A stretch of 64,000 nt of DNA from Cohnella endophytica (GCF_003628305.1 NZ_RBZM01000004.1:186001-250000); one strand, 5' to 3'; positions 1-9,364 are shown, counted from the stretch's first letter. The notes: generated by a model from the sequence alone, not told the origin. Translations and numbers: made by a program.

Positions 1-1
1 C

Positions 2-949
2 ATTACCGTCGGGGGGATCATCAGCTTCGTGGCGTTGCTGAGCCGGATTTACGGTCCGTTCGGGCAAATGACCAATCTATACGTCGATATTAATCGCTCA
101 ATCGCCCTTTTCGAACGCATTTTCGAATATTTCGATATGGAGCCCAATATTGTCGATCGACCGAATGCGATTCCGATGAACCCAGCCAAGCCGGACATCG
201 CGTTTCATGAAGTAGGCTTCGCCTATCAGCAGGATAAACAGGCTTTGCGCAACATTACGTTCACAGCCAAACTGGGAACGATGACCGCCCTCGTCGGGCC
301 AAGCGGAGCGGGTAAAACGACGATCACGAACTTAATTCCGCGTCTGTATGAAACGGATACGGGAAGTATCCGGATCGGCGGTACCGACATTCGGGATATG
401 ACTTTGGAATCGTTAAGGTCCCAGATCGGTCTCGTGACGCAAGACAGTTACCTGTTTAACGGGACGATTAAAGATAACCTGTTATACGCCAATAGCGAGG
501 CGACTTACGAAGAGATGACGGAGGCTTGCAAAGCCGCTTACATTCATGACTTTATCATGGAATTCCCGGAAGGATACGATACCGTAGTAGGCAATAGGGG
601 CATCAAGCTGTCGGGAGGCGAGAAGCAGAGGATATCCATTGCCAGAGTTCTGCTGAAGGATCCGGCCATCATTATTATGGACGAAGCGACTTCCTCGCTC
701 GATACCGTATCGGAATATTACATTCAACGGGCAATGGATCTTCTGCTTAGGAATAAGACCAGCATCGTAATCGCGCACCGGCTCTCGACGATCATGGCCG
801 CGGATAACATCCTTGTCGTGCAGGACGGAACGATCGTAGAAGAAGGAAAGCACGAGCAGCTTTTATTAAATAATGGCGTGTATAAAGACCTGCATAGCAA
901 GCAATTCGATCGTAGCCGCAACGATTCCGAGAGGCTTCTCGAAGCTTAA
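2..949 (+). CDS. ABC transporter, fused permease/ATPase, 3' part
   Basis: This is the C-terminal part of an exporter-type half transporter (MsbA/LmrA-like, ABCB class). The reading frame is open to the window edge, so the true start and most of the membrane domain lie upstream. The visible part begins in the last transmembrane helix and continues into a full nucleotide-binding domain. The domain has Walker A GPSGAGKTT, Q-loop region LVTQDSYLF, signature LSGGEKQR, Walker B IIIMDEATSSLD and the H-loop IAHRLST. Such proteins usually act as dimers that export drugs, lipids or peptides; nothing here shows the substrate. A perfect hairpin follows the stop. Identity as an ABC exporter is secure, the substrate unknown. 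Confidence 0.93.
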   Translation: MTVGGIISFVALLSRIYGPFGQMTNLYVDINRSIALFERIFEYFDMEPNIVDRPNAIPMNPAKPDIAFHEVGFAYQQDKQALRNITFTAKLGTMTALVGPSGAGKTTITNLIPRLYETDTGSIRIGGTDIRDMTLESLRSQIGLVTQDSYLFNGTIKDNLLYANSEATYEEMTEACKAAYIHDFIMEFPEGYDTVVGNRGIKLSGGEKQRISIARVLLKDPAIIIMDEATSSLDTVSEYYIQRAMDLLLRNKTSIVIAHRLSTIMAADNILVVQDGTIVEEGKHEQLLLNNGVYKDLHSKQFDRSRNDSERLLEA

Positions 950-962
950 ACGATAGAAAAAC

Positions 963-1005
963 GAGGCTGTCTCCCTAAGTCGCTGATGACTAGGGAGACA
1001 GCCTC
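963..1005. terminator. Bidirectional terminator between convergent genes
   Basis: A perfect 15-bp stem (GAGGCTGTCTCCCTA and its complement) encloses a 13-nt loop. On the minus strand it is followed by a run of five T, on the plus strand by a weaker T-containing stretch. It separates the ABC exporter from the convergent permease gene. Confidence 0.85.
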
Positions 1006-1042
1006 TTGACGTACTTTTGCCGCAAGGGCTAATTGATTCGGA

Positions 1043-1915
1043 TTACTCCTTAACCGCGCCGATAATGACTCCTTTGACGAAGAAGCGTTGCAGGAAAGGA
1101 TAGACCGCAAGAATAGGGAGCGCGCCGATAAAGATCTGGGATGCGCGGACCGTCCGCGGAGACATATTGGCAACCATGGTCGGATCGAACTTCGTCATGT
1201 CCGCTTGGACGATTACGGTTTGCATAAAGCTTGCCAGCGGGAGATTCTTGGATTCCTTAATGTAGATCAAACCGTCGAAATAGGCGTTCCAATGGCCTAC
1301 CATCGTAAACAAGGCAATCGTCGCGATAGCCGGCAACGATACGGGAAGGTAGATCGAGACGAAGCTGCGGAAGTGGCCGGCTCCATCGATAAACGCGGCT
1401 TCCTCCAATTCGGCGGGTACCGTCCGGAAGAAGTTCACGAGCAGAATGATATTGTATACCGTAACCATTCCCGGAAGGATTAGAGCCAGCAAGGTGTCCA
1501 TGAGACCGAGCTTCAGAACGAGAATATAGTTTGGAATAAGGCCTCCGGTGAATAGCATCGTAACGACGAAGTACCACAGGTAAGCATTGCGAGCTCGGAA
1601 AATACGGGTATTCTTGGAGAGGGCATACGCTGCGATCGCATTGACGAACATGGCAAGCGCCGTACCGATAACGGTACGCTGTACCGACACCCCTAGGGAC
1701 GATAGGAAGTTCGCGTTGTTGAACGTTTTGGCATAGGCTTCCATAGTAAACCCGATCGGCCAGAACGTAACCAAGCCTGCGTTCGCGGGAGCGGTCGAGC
1801 TCATGGACACCATCAGCAAATGGAACAAAGGCAATAGGCAGGCAATAGAGAGCGCCGTTAACAGCACGTTGTTGAATATGGTAAAGATCCGATAGGAAAG
1901 CGTTTTGTGGTACAT
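1043..1915 (-). CDS. Carbohydrate ABC transporter permease (YtcP/LplC type)
   Basis: 290-residue inner-membrane permease of the MalG-like group. Six hydrophobic segments are visible. The cytoplasmic EAA loop near the middle (ELEEAAFIDGAGHFRSF) contacts the shared ATPase. The C-terminus KGVIIGAVKE is typical of YtcP/LplC proteins. The ATG is preceded by AGGGGG at good spacing. It lies 34 bp behind the other permease and is surely cotranscribed with it. With that permease and the binding protein at 6590 it should form one importer for an oligosaccharide or uronide. No ATPase gene is present, as is usual for systems that use a shared MsmX-type ATPase. Confidence 0.93.
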   Translation of the reverse strand: MYHKTLSYRIFTIFNNVLLTALSIACLLPLFHLLMVSMSSTAPANAGLVTFWPIGFTMEAYAKTFNNANFLSSLGVSVQRTVIGTALAMFVNAIAAYALSKNTRIFRARNAYLWYFVVTMLFTGGLIPNYILVLKLGLMDTLLALILPGMVTVYNIILLVNFFRTVPAELEEAAFIDGAGHFRSFVSIYLPVSLPAIATIALFTMVGHWNAYFDGLIYIKESKNLPLASFMQTVIVQADMTKFDPTMVANMSPRTVRASQIFIGALPILAVYPFLQRFFVKGVIIGAVKE

Positions 1916-1949
1916 GTTGGGTCCCCCTTTCTAGTCAAGCGGCTTCGTG

Positions 1950-2903
1950 CTAGAAGATTCGATATCCGGCAACTCTATAGGCTAGGCGATAGGAAGTCAC
2001 GATCAAGATCAAGCTGATCATGGATTTGAATAGGTTAACAGCCGTAGCGAAGCTGAATTGACCGCTAAGTAGCCCTTGCCTATAGACGAACGTATCGATA
2101 ATATCTCCTTGCTGGTAAATAAGAGGACTGTATAGGTTAAACACTTGGTCGAAGTTCGCGTTCATTACGTTGCCTAGCGCCAGAGTTCCGATCACGACGA
2201 TGACCGGCACGAGGGAAGGAATCGTAATATGAAATGATTGCTTAAGACGGCTTGCCCCGTCGACTTCAGCCGCTTCGTACAGGGCCGGATTAATGCCGGC
2301 AAGTGCAGCGAGGAAAACGATCGTATTGAAGCCGAACTCTTTCCAGACGTCGCTGAATATGATCGTAAATCTAAACCAATTCCCATCGCCAAGGAAGAAT
2401 ATCGGTTTGATGCCGAACACGTGGGAAAGCATTTGGTTAACTAGGCCGGTCTGGCCAAGCAAGTCGATCAGGATCCCGGCAAGGATGACCCAGGATAGGA
2501 AGTGGGGAAGATAGACCAGCGTTTGAATGGATCTTTTTAAACCCGTATTTCTGACTTCGTTCAATAACAAAGCGAAGATAAACGGAATGACTAAGTTCAT
2601 CACGATCTTGGTGCAAGCGAAGAACAATGTATTCCACGTGATCTGCAGGAAATATTCATTCTCGAACATGTAGCGGAAATGCTTTAAACCGACCCATGGG
2701 GATCCGGTTATTCCCAACGCCGACTTATAATCTTGAAACGCCATGACGATCCCCGACATGGGGAGATATGAAAAGACGAAAACGAGCAGAACGGCCGGCA
2801 ATACCATGAGATGAAGCATCCACGGTTGCTTGTAGCTGCTTTGTTTTTTTTTCGCGCGAGCGGCGGTCTTGAGGGGCACTTGTTGTACCGTATTTGCGTC
2901 CAT
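1950..2903 (-). CDS. Carbohydrate ABC transporter permease (LplB/YteP type)
   Basis: First permease of the importer, about 317 residues. A basic N-terminus (AARAKKKQ) precedes six transmembrane segments. The EAA loop reads YEAAEVDGASRLKQSF and the end (LAYRVAGYRIF) is typical of LplB. I chose the ATG at 2903 (protein MDANTVQQ) because GGGAGAG lies just upstream; an in-frame ATG at 2924 has no good ribosome site. It is the first gene of a two-gene minus-strand operon divergent from the sensor kinase at 3051. About 85 bp upstream lies a direct-repeat element shared with the binding-protein gene, which suggests control by the regulator at 4864. Confidence 0.92.
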   Translation of the reverse strand: MDANTVQQVPLKTAARAKKKQSSYKQPWMLHLMVLPAVLLVFVFSYLPMSGIVMAFQDYKSALGITGSPWVGLKHFRYMFENEYFLQITWNTLFFACTKIVMNLVIPFIFALLLNEVRNTGLKRSIQTLVYLPHFLSWVILAGILIDLLGQTGLVNQMLSHVFGIKPIFFLGDGNWFRFTIIFSDVWKEFGFNTIVFLAALAGINPALYEAAEVDGASRLKQSFHITIPSLVPVIVVIGTLALGNVMNANFDQVFNLYSPLIYQQGDIIDTFVYRQGLLSGQFSFATAVNLFKSMISLILIVTSYRLAYRVAGYRIF

Positions 2904-2983
2904 AGCTCTCTCCCATTCCATCAATACTCATTTGTTAAATCGTCGAAACCCTGATATATATAGTAACAACAAGCTCTGGCGCC

Positions 2984-3015
2984 GAACTATATGACTATGT
3001 TAGGATCGATAGGGT
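2984..3015 (-). promoter_or_regulatory. Direct-repeat operator and promoter region of the permease operon
   Basis: Read on the minus strand, ACCCTATCGA is followed 20 bp later by GTCATATAGT. Between 3013 and 2987 this stretch matches the element upstream of the binding-protein gene (6496-6522) at 23 of 27 positions, including the block CTAACA-n-AGTCATATAG. A possible -10, TACTAT, begins 30 nt after the start of GTCATATAG, exactly the offset seen at the other site. Two half-sites spaced about two helical turns suit an AraC-type dimer such as the adjacent YesN-like regulator. The position also allows an effect on the divergent kinase gene. Confidence 0.7.
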
Positions 3016-3050
3016 TTTGTTAGGGACATCTTCAAGGGGGATCGGGTATC

Positions 3051-4889
3051 GTGCTAAAATGGGGCGTTGAGTTCGTAAAAAGAAGATTAAGTGCCAGATA
3101 TAGCCTCTTTGCCAAGATGAACGGGTTAATCTTGATCTTGTTCATTCCGATCGTCATTTTGTTTACTTACTCCAATGGCACCGTCAATAACGTGTTAAGC
3201 AAGGAGCTTCAAGAATCCAACACCAAACAGCTTAGCTTCCTCTCGAGCCAGATCGATTCGAGGATCAATCAGACGATGGATTTCGTTATTACGTTCTCGA
3301 GAGACCCGAACGTGCAGAAGTTCAACGGATTGAATATTTGGGACGATCGCTATGACCGGATGCAGACGAGATACGTCGTCCAGGAAAAGATGATGCTCCA
3401 ATCCGGGGTTACGAATATATGGCCGGTCCAATACACGGTGTATTCCCAACAAAATAAAGAAGCCATCTCCAATACCAGCATCGCCGTCGATTACGACGAG
3501 ACGTATCTGAAGAGGAATATGGCCGGCAAATGGACCTATGGAGACGGCGAGTCCGTACCTGCGGGGACGCTTAAAGCATTTTACTGGTTCTATACCGATA
3601 CTTTCGGACAACAGGGCACGCTAAAAGGGAGCAATCTGGTCGTTAAGGCCAGCTTCGGACACGAGAATATTCAGAATATGCTGGATACGTACAAGGCCGG
3701 CGGACAAGGGGACCCCTTTTTCTATCACAAGGGAGAAAGCCCGATCCTGAACAGAAGCGCTTCCCAACCTTTGGCCGATGAACTTATCGTTTATTTGGAC
3801 GGACAGTCGCTGCAAGATACGATGCAAAAGGTCGTAAGATTGGAAAACAAAAAATATTTGGTTAGCGCGGTCAAATCGCCGCAGTTGGAATGGTACTTGG
3901 TCGATATCGTGCCGGTAGATCAAATCATGGGACCGATATCATCCAGCCGAAACCTGTTCTATCTCGCCATGGTGTTGCTATTCGCAGTCGGATTATCCGC
4001 GTCCGTATTGCTCTATAGAAACGTTCAACGTCCGATCAGAAAGCTGGTCCGAGGCTTGCAAAGCGTGCAACGGGGGGATTTCTCGGTACAAATCGACTCC
4101 AAAGCGAATAATGAATTTTCATTCCTTTTTTATCGGTTTAACGATATGTCGCGACAGATCCAAGGCTTGATCGAGAACGTTCTAAACGAGAAACTGCGTG
4201 CTCGGGAGGCGACCCTTAAACAATTGCAGGCGCAGATTAACCCGCATTTTCTGTACAATTGCCTAGGTTATATTATCAACATGGCCCAGATGAAGGACGA
4301 AGAGGCGGTCGTTTCGATGGGTTACAATTTAAGCTCCTATTACCGCTATATTACCCGCTTGGAGAAACAAACGGCGACCCTGGACGAGGAAGTCAAGCTC
4401 ATCGTTAACTATTTGGACATCCAGAAGCTTCGGAACGGCCGAATTCATTATTCCATCGATATACCGGAAGAAATGCTGAAACAGCGGGTTCCTCGTCTAT
4501 TACTTCAGCCGATCGTGGAGAATGCCGTTATTCACGGGGTCGGGAAGTCCTATTCTTCAGGCGAAATAACGATCAGAGGAGAAATCGCGGACGGTTATTG
4601 CAAGGTTTATATCGATGACGACGGTCCGGGAATGAACTTGGAGGGGCAGGAAGCGTTAAACCATAAAATGCGGGAACCGCTGCAAGAAGAAATGGGCTGC
4701 GGTCTATGGAATACTCATCAACGGATCATCCATCAATTCGGAGACCGTTCTTATCTTAGCTTCAAAAAATCGCCTCTTGGCGGTTTCCGGACCGAGATTA
4801 TTTGGGAGTTAACGACCGAAGATGAACGTCAATCCAAACCGGTCCAACAAGGAGATAACCAACATGCAGATGATCATAGTAGACGATGA
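3051..4889 (+). CDS. Sensor histidine kinase, YesM family
   Basis: Membrane kinase of 612 residues. Transmembrane segments lie near residues 25-45 and 300-320 and flank an extracellular sensor domain. A HAMP segment follows, then the His_kinase domain with LQAQINPHFLYN (His about 399) and an HATPase_c domain with VENAVIHGV and a DDDGPGMN G-box. It starts with GTG at 3051, eleven bases behind AAGGGGG. The product probably senses an extracellular sugar or the loaded binding protein and phosphorylates the regulator whose gene overlaps its 3' end by 26 bp. It is flanked by genes of one sugar importer, so the cognate signal is likely that importer's substrate. Confidence 0.94.
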   Translation: MLKWGVEFVKRRLSARYSLFAKMNGLILILFIPIVILFTYSNGTVNNVLSKELQESNTKQLSFLSSQIDSRINQTMDFVITFSRDPNVQKFNGLNIWDDRYDRMQTRYVVQEKMMLQSGVTNIWPVQYTVYSQQNKEAISNTSIAVDYDETYLKRNMAGKWTYGDGESVPAGTLKAFYWFYTDTFGQQGTLKGSNLVVKASFGHENIQNMLDTYKAGGQGDPFFYHKGESPILNRSASQPLADELIVYLDGQSLQDTMQKVVRLENKKYLVSAVKSPQLEWYLVDIVPVDQIMGPISSSRNLFYLAMVLLFAVGLSASVLLYRNVQRPIRKLVRGLQSVQRGDFSVQIDSKANNEFSFLFYRFNDMSRQIQGLIENVLNEKLRAREATLKQLQAQINPHFLYNCLGYIINMAQMKDEEAVVSMGYNLSSYYRYITRLEKQTATLDEEVKLIVNYLDIQKLRNGRIHYSIDIPEEMLKQRVPRLLLQPIVENAVIHGVGKSYSSGEITIRGEIADGYCKVYIDDDGPGMNLEGQEALNHKMREPLQEEMGCGLWNTHQRIIHQFGDRSYLSFKKSPLGGFRTEIIWELTTEDERQSKPVQQGDNQHADDHSRR

Positions 4890-6474
4890 AGCCCACTGGG
4901 TAGATAACCTATCGATGCACAAGCCTTGGCATAAGCTAGGTATCGATCATGTCCACAAAGCGTATTCCGCGCAAGAGGCGCTTCGGATCCTCGAAACGCA
5001 CCCAATCGACATCGTCATATCGGATATTCTAATGCCCGAGATGACGGGAATCGAATTGATCGAACGAATTCGTTTGCGCGACAAAAAAATAAAATGCATT
5101 ATTTTATCCGGTCATTCCGATTTCGAGTTCGCAAAAGAAGCGGTCCGGCACCAAGCGGTGGATTATTTGCTTAAACCGCCGACGGACAACGAATTATTCG
5201 GCGCGGTCGAATCTGCCATAGCCCAATTAAATGCGGAATGGGAGAGCGTAAGCTCCCAGGAGAGAACGCAATATACGCTTCGGGAAAATTTACCGCTCCT
5301 TCGCGGTCAGTTGCTTCTCGATGCCATGAAAGGTCACCGGATGCCGCCGGAGGAGTGGAATCGTAAGCTGGACAGTTACGGATTACCGTTCTGTAAAGGG
5401 GACTGCGCGTTGCTGCTCGTTCGAATGGAGGAAGAATTCGGACAGTACCGCAACAACGGGCAACAATTGATGGAATACGCGATCATCAATATGGCCGAAG
5501 AAATATTCGGCGAATTTACGGAAGTATGGGGCGTCAAGGAGGAGCATGGCTATCTAGCGTTTCTGCTCCAGTTGAAGGAGGAGAGCCCGGAGCTAGGAAA
5601 AGAATCCTTGCTGGAGAAGCTTTCCATGCAGCTCCAGTACAAAGTTAAACAGTTTTTGAAGGGTTCTCTTTCTATCGTGATCACCGAATGGTTCCGCTTT
5701 CCCGAGCAATTGCCGGAACGCTATCGGCACGCAACGGCGTATTTTCGGCAAATCGTAGGAGACGAGCGGGAATTTATTATACGCGTAGGCGATACGGAAC
5801 AGAATGTTACGCAAGGTCCCCTGGATGCGATCTATATGCCCCCAACTCTTATGAACCTGCTTGAAGCGGGGCGATGGGAGGCGGCCGAGGATAAGCTGGC
5901 GACCGTGTTTTCCGAATTGGACGAACGTTGGTCCGAATCCTGGGAGCATTGCATGGAGGCCGGCTATATTATCGCGGCTTCCTTCGCCCATCTCGCCCAT
6001 CGGAACGGCAATACATTAGTTCACTTATTGGGGCAGGATCTTGATTCAGTGCGGAACGGCGAAGCATTCACCTCGATCGCCAGGCTCAGGAACTGGTCTA
6101 CGGGCATGCTGGGCAAGCTGAAAGAAGGAACATCCAGCGAGATCAAAGACAGTCGTTCCCTCTACGTGAACAAAGTACAAGCCTTCGCGGAGAAGAACCT
6201 GCACTTGGACGTTTCGTTGCGCGCGCTGGCAGACCACGTGAATTTGCATCCGACGCATTTATCCAAAATCTACAAGATCGAAACCGGCGAAGGCATCAGC
6301 GATTACGTGTCCCGGCTGCGGATGGAATCCGCTTGCCATAAGCTGAAGACGACCGACAAAAAGGTGTATGAGATTAGCACAGAGATCGGTTATTTGGATT
6401 CGGCTTATTTTATTAAAGTATTTAAACGCCAATTCGGAGTTACGCCGCAAGAATATAGGGACGGAAACCATTAA
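4864..6474 (+). CDS. Response regulator with AraC-type DNA-binding domain, YesN family
   Basis: About 536 residues. The N-terminal receiver has the DDE acidic pocket and the phosphoacceptor Asp54 in VISDILMPEMTG, followed by the conserved Lys in LLKPP. A long middle region of unknown fold comes next. The C-terminal AraC-type double helix-turn-helix carries HPTHLSKIYKIETGEGISDYV and a final IGYLDSAYFIKVFKRQFGVT. An ATG at 4822 is in frame, but AAGGAG at 4849 points to the ATG at 4864. It should receive phosphate from the kinase encoded just upstream and activate the importer genes through the direct repeats at 2984 and 6494. Confidence 0.94.
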   Translation: MQMIIVDDEAHWVDNLSMHKPWHKLGIDHVHKAYSAQEALRILETHPIDIVISDILMPEMTGIELIERIRLRDKKIKCIILSGHSDFEFAKEAVRHQAVDYLLKPPTDNELFGAVESAIAQLNAEWESVSSQERTQYTLRENLPLLRGQLLLDAMKGHRMPPEEWNRKLDSYGLPFCKGDCALLLVRMEEEFGQYRNNGQQLMEYAIINMAEEIFGEFTEVWGVKEEHGYLAFLLQLKEESPELGKESLLEKLSMQLQYKVKQFLKGSLSIVITEWFRFPEQLPERYRHATAYFRQIVGDEREFIIRVGDTEQNVTQGPLDAIYMPPTLMNLLEAGRWEAAEDKLATVFSELDERWSESWEHCMEAGYIIAASFAHLAHRNGNTLVHLLGQDLDSVRNGEAFTSIARLRNWSTGMLGKLKEGTSSEIKDSRSLYVNKVQAFAEKNLHLDVSLRALADHVNLHPTHLSKIYKIETGEGISDYVSRLRMESACHKLKTTDKKVYEISTEIGYLDSAYFIKVFKRQFGVTPQEYRDGNH

Positions 6475-6493
6475 CGCGATTTAACATAACATT

Positions 6494-6549
6494 GTCCTAT
6501 AGAAACTAACAAAGTCATATAGATACCCTCCCCGGCGAGTTGGTAGAGT
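6494..6549 (+). promoter_or_regulatory. Direct-repeat operator and promoter of the binding-protein gene
   Basis: GTCCTATAGA at 6494 and GTCATATAGA at 6514 are direct repeats 20 bp apart. The stretch 6496-6522 agrees at 23 of 27 positions with the one upstream of the divergent permease operon. TAGAGT at 6544-6549 is a possible weak -10, 30 nt from the start of the second half-site, and there is no good -35. A weak promoter with an activator dimer overlapping the -35 region is what an AraC-type activator would need. Confidence 0.7.
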
Positions 6550-6589
6550 TACAGATGTAGTGATCTTACACCGTAGGGGGAAAAGAAAG

Positions 6590-8290
6590 ATGAGTACATT
6601 CAAGAAACCATGGCTTATGCTCTTGGTCGCGACAGTGATCCTGATTACGGGATGCAGCGGCAAGAATAACGGTAACGACAACGCATCGGGCGCCGCTTCC
6701 GGCGAAACAAGCGCGACGGCTTCCGCGTCTACGACCGAATCCGAGGCCGATCTCGCCTTCAAGAACGGTAAATACGATCCGCCGATCGAGATCAGCACGA
6801 TTATTATGCCGAAGAAATATACGAAAGGCGAGACGCAAAATAACAACGTTCACGATCGTTGGATGCTGGAGCAATTCGGCATCAAATACAAAGATACCTG
6901 GTACCCTGCAGGCAGCGATCAATACAAACAGAAGCTTCAGCTGGGAATCGCTTCCGGAGAGAAGCTGCCCGATTTCGTACAGGTACCTACCGATCCCGTA
7001 CTGACCAACCAACTGATCGAATCCGGACAATTTATCCCGATCGGCGAATTGTTCGATAAATACGCGAACCAAATCTGGAAAGACCATGCTCAGCAGCATC
7101 CGGAATTGTGGTATCCCTTCACGCGGGACGGCAAGAAATACAACCTGCCGATTCTGGAATACACAGACAATGACGATACGTTGTTATGGCTGCGCGAAGA
7201 TTGGATGGAGAAGCTGAATCTTGAGGCTCCCAAGACAATCGCGGATCTCGAAAACATCATGGACAAATTCAAGAACCAAAACCCTGACGGGCTTGCTCCG
7301 AAGGATGTATATCCGTTAGCGATTTCTTTGAAAAACAATACGAACACATGGATGGGCGGCCTGGATTGGCTGTTCGGAGCCTATGGTTCGGTTCAGGAGC
7401 AATGGAACAAAGACGCCAACGGCAACTTGGAATACGGTTCCATCAATCCGGGAGCCAAACAAGCGCTCGCGAAGTTGCAAGAATGGATGAACAAAGGCTA
7501 CATTCACCCCGATTCCGCGTTATGGGACGAAGGGAAGTCGGCCGAATTATGGACCAAAGGAAACGCGGGCGTTCTGCCTGGAGCAAACTGGGTTCCGGAT
7601 TGGCCGGCTCCGGATTTGTTGAAAAACGTAAAAGGGTCGAAGTATAAAGCTTACCCGGTTCCTGCGGGTCCAGATGGACTGATGGGCACAAAATGGCAAA
7701 ACTCGGGCGTTAACAGCAGCTTCATGATCAATAAGGATGCCAAGCATCCGGAAGCGATTATTCTGTACTACAACTATTTGCTGGATAACCTTGCTAACCC
7801 GGCTGTTGGAAGCAAATTCGAATACGGCTTCGCCCAAGGATATGACTGGGATATCATAGACGGTAAACCGACAGGCGATAAAGAAAAGATCAAAGATTTC
7901 TTCAATGACTTCCCGTACATTACAGGACCTGCGCGTATTCCGGATCTCTATATGAAATCGCTTGTTAAGCTCGCGGACGGTCAACCGGCGGAAACGCCGT
8001 ACGAGAAACAACTCGCGGAATTCCGTAAACCGGAAAACTGGTATGCGGCGAAAGTAGTCATGTCGCAATTGGATATCCGCAAGCAGAACTACTTCACAGG
8101 TGCGGCGACGCCGACGATGATCGAGAAATGGAGTCTTCTTCGTCAGTCCGAGCTGGAAACGTTCAACAAAATCATTTACGGCAAATTGCCGGTCGATGCT
8201 TTCGATACTTTCGTGTCCAACTGGAAGGCGAATGGTGGAGAGCAGATTACGAAGGAAGTAAACGAGTGGTTCCAGTCCGTTACGAAATAA
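6590..8290 (+). CDS. Extracellular sugar-binding lipoprotein, LplA type
   Basis: About 566 residues. The signal peptide is of lipoprotein type, with a basic start (MSTFKKPW), a hydrophobic core and the lipobox LITGC, then a low-complexity Ser/Ala/Thr-rich linker. The rest is a family-1 solute-binding fold of the long LplA type. The ATG at 6590 lies behind TAGGGGG; a GTG at 6560 in the same frame would place extra residues before the signal peptide. It should sit on the outer membrane face and deliver substrate to the permeases at 1043-2903. A strong terminator closes the unit. The substrate is not evident from the sequence. Confidence 0.93.
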   Translation: MSTFKKPWLMLLVATVILITGCSGKNNGNDNASGAASGETSATASASTTESEADLAFKNGKYDPPIEISTIIMPKKYTKGETQNNNVHDRWMLEQFGIKYKDTWYPAGSDQYKQKLQLGIASGEKLPDFVQVPTDPVLTNQLIESGQFIPIGELFDKYANQIWKDHAQQHPELWYPFTRDGKKYNLPILEYTDNDDTLLWLREDWMEKLNLEAPKTIADLENIMDKFKNQNPDGLAPKDVYPLAISLKNNTNTWMGGLDWLFGAYGSVQEQWNKDANGNLEYGSINPGAKQALAKLQEWMNKGYIHPDSALWDEGKSAELWTKGNAGVLPGANWVPDWPAPDLLKNVKGSKYKAYPVPAGPDGLMGTKWQNSGVNSSFMINKDAKHPEAIILYYNYLLDNLANPAVGSKFEYGFAQGYDWDIIDGKPTGDKEKIKDFFNDFPYITGPARIPDLYMKSLVKLADGQPAETPYEKQLAEFRKPENWYAAKVVMSQLDIRKQNYFTGAATPTMIEKWSLLRQSELETFNKIIYGKLPVDAFDTFVSNWKANGGEQITKEVNEWFQSVTK

Positions 8291-8308
8291 TCGAAGCGGA
8301 GATGAGGT

Positions 8309-8360
8309 GCCCGGGGCGCAAGGACGTTAATCGTTCTTTGCTCCCCGGGCGTTTTTTTTT
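8309..8360 (+). terminator. Rho-independent terminator after the binding-protein gene
   Basis: GCCCGGGG at 8309 pairs with CCCCGGGC at 8343. Partial further pairing extends inward, and ten T follow. Confidence 0.92.
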
Positions 8361-8665
8361 ATGCGTTGGGCGATGTAGATATAAGTAGGTTGGTTGGTCG
8401 GTCGACACTCGGAGCGATCCGTCATCGGCCGGAAGGCAATACTACCCGCGATGAATGATTTGCGATCGGAAGAATGCAATAAAACGGCTATGGTGCAGTC
8501 TTTTTCGTTCAAACCCGATGGCTAGATGGAATCCCTGCAAATGCACAGGAATATTGCGTAATTTCGCTTGAGCTGAGAGTTGGAGTAACGAAAAGATGCT
8601 TATTAGCTGGAATGTTGTATTTTTAAGTAGCGGATAGAGGAAAAAGATGTACGATTGCAGGTATT
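8361..8665. other. Intergenic stretch without a recognised gene
   Basis: About 300 bp between a terminator and the 3' end of the minus-strand gene at 8666. I see no open frame with a ribosome site and no clear hairpin with a T-run. The last 60 bases hold a TGCAGGTATTTTACA-like stretch that could be part of a dispersed repeat, but a single copy cannot show this. Confidence 0.5.
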
Positions 8666-9340
8666 TTACAAATGTTGCATGATGCTCCCGTTAAGCTGGA
8701 GTTCATACCGTACGACGTGCTGGCCGGTTGCTCCGGCAATAGCGTCAAACCATCCTTTCGCGCACAGAGACTGAAGCGTTCGAACTGCATAACGGTGGTT
8801 AACGCTTAGATGAGTTTCTACATCGATAGGGCGCAAAGGACGAGCTAGCCTGCATGCTAGACGAACGATTTCCCGTTCCAACAAACGGCTTAAACTGACC
8901 GGATTAGTTTGCGACTGATAACGGCTAATGACCATCCGCAGTAGTGTGATGCATAGCTCGGGACGGTGAGCGACATCATCGTAAGCAAACGAGATGACTT
9001 GGAATCCCATGGCTGCTAGAAAGGTTTCTCTGTTCAGTTCGTTGCAGTACTTTTGCCTGTCCATATCCCGAACGTGGGGGCCAAAGCCTTTGATCTCGAT
9101 GATCAATTTCACAGTACACTTCAACCAAGCAAAATCGCAAAAGTAGGATAACCCGCGCCAATCGAGAACCTCGAATTCAGGGTGCAATCCATCGAAGTTT
9201 CCTAGAAGTGGCCACCATACGTTTTGACAAAAAAGTTTCTCTGCCTCCCGATGCCCCCGATCAAGCCGGCCTTTCCGTTCTCCAGTTCGTTTCTTCAGAT
9301 GGTTTTGAATAAATACGTCGTGCGCTTGCTCGAAAATCAT
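8666..9340 (-). CDS. PD-(D/E)XK nuclease-like protein with C-terminal winged-helix-like region
   Basis: About 224 residues. Counting from the ATG at 9340 (GAGGGG eight bases upstream), an N-terminal helix contains Glu35. It is followed by CDFAW with Asp69 and the strand KLIIEIKG with Glu82 and Lys84, then a conserved-looking helix and VISFAYDDV. This D-x(12)-E-x-K arrangement matches the PD-(D/E)XK fold of DUF559/Vsr-like endonucleases. The last 80 residues (RPIDVETHLSVNHRYAVRTL) look like a winged helix-turn-helix. DNA cleavage or repair is likely but the target is unknown. The gene stands alone behind a terminator, with no methyltransferase partner nearby. Confidence 0.65.
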   Translation of the reverse strand: MIFEQAHDVFIQNHLKKRTGERKGRLDRGHREAEKLFCQNVWWPLLGNFDGLHPEFEVLDWRGLSYFCDFAWLKCTVKLIIEIKGFGPHVRDMDRQKYCNELNRETFLAAMGFQVISFAYDDVAHRPELCITLLRMVISRYQSQTNPVSLSRLLEREIVRLACRLARPLRPIDVETHLSVNHRYAVRTLQSLCAKGWFDAIAGATGQHVVRYELQLNGSIMQHL

Positions 9341-9364
9341 ACCTCTCACCCCTCTAAAATGAAA

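Noticed and set aside
8361..8665. Possible small gene or dispersed repeat
   Set aside because: Short frames lack ribosome sites, and a single copy of the TGCAGGTATTTT-like stretch cannot establish a repeat.
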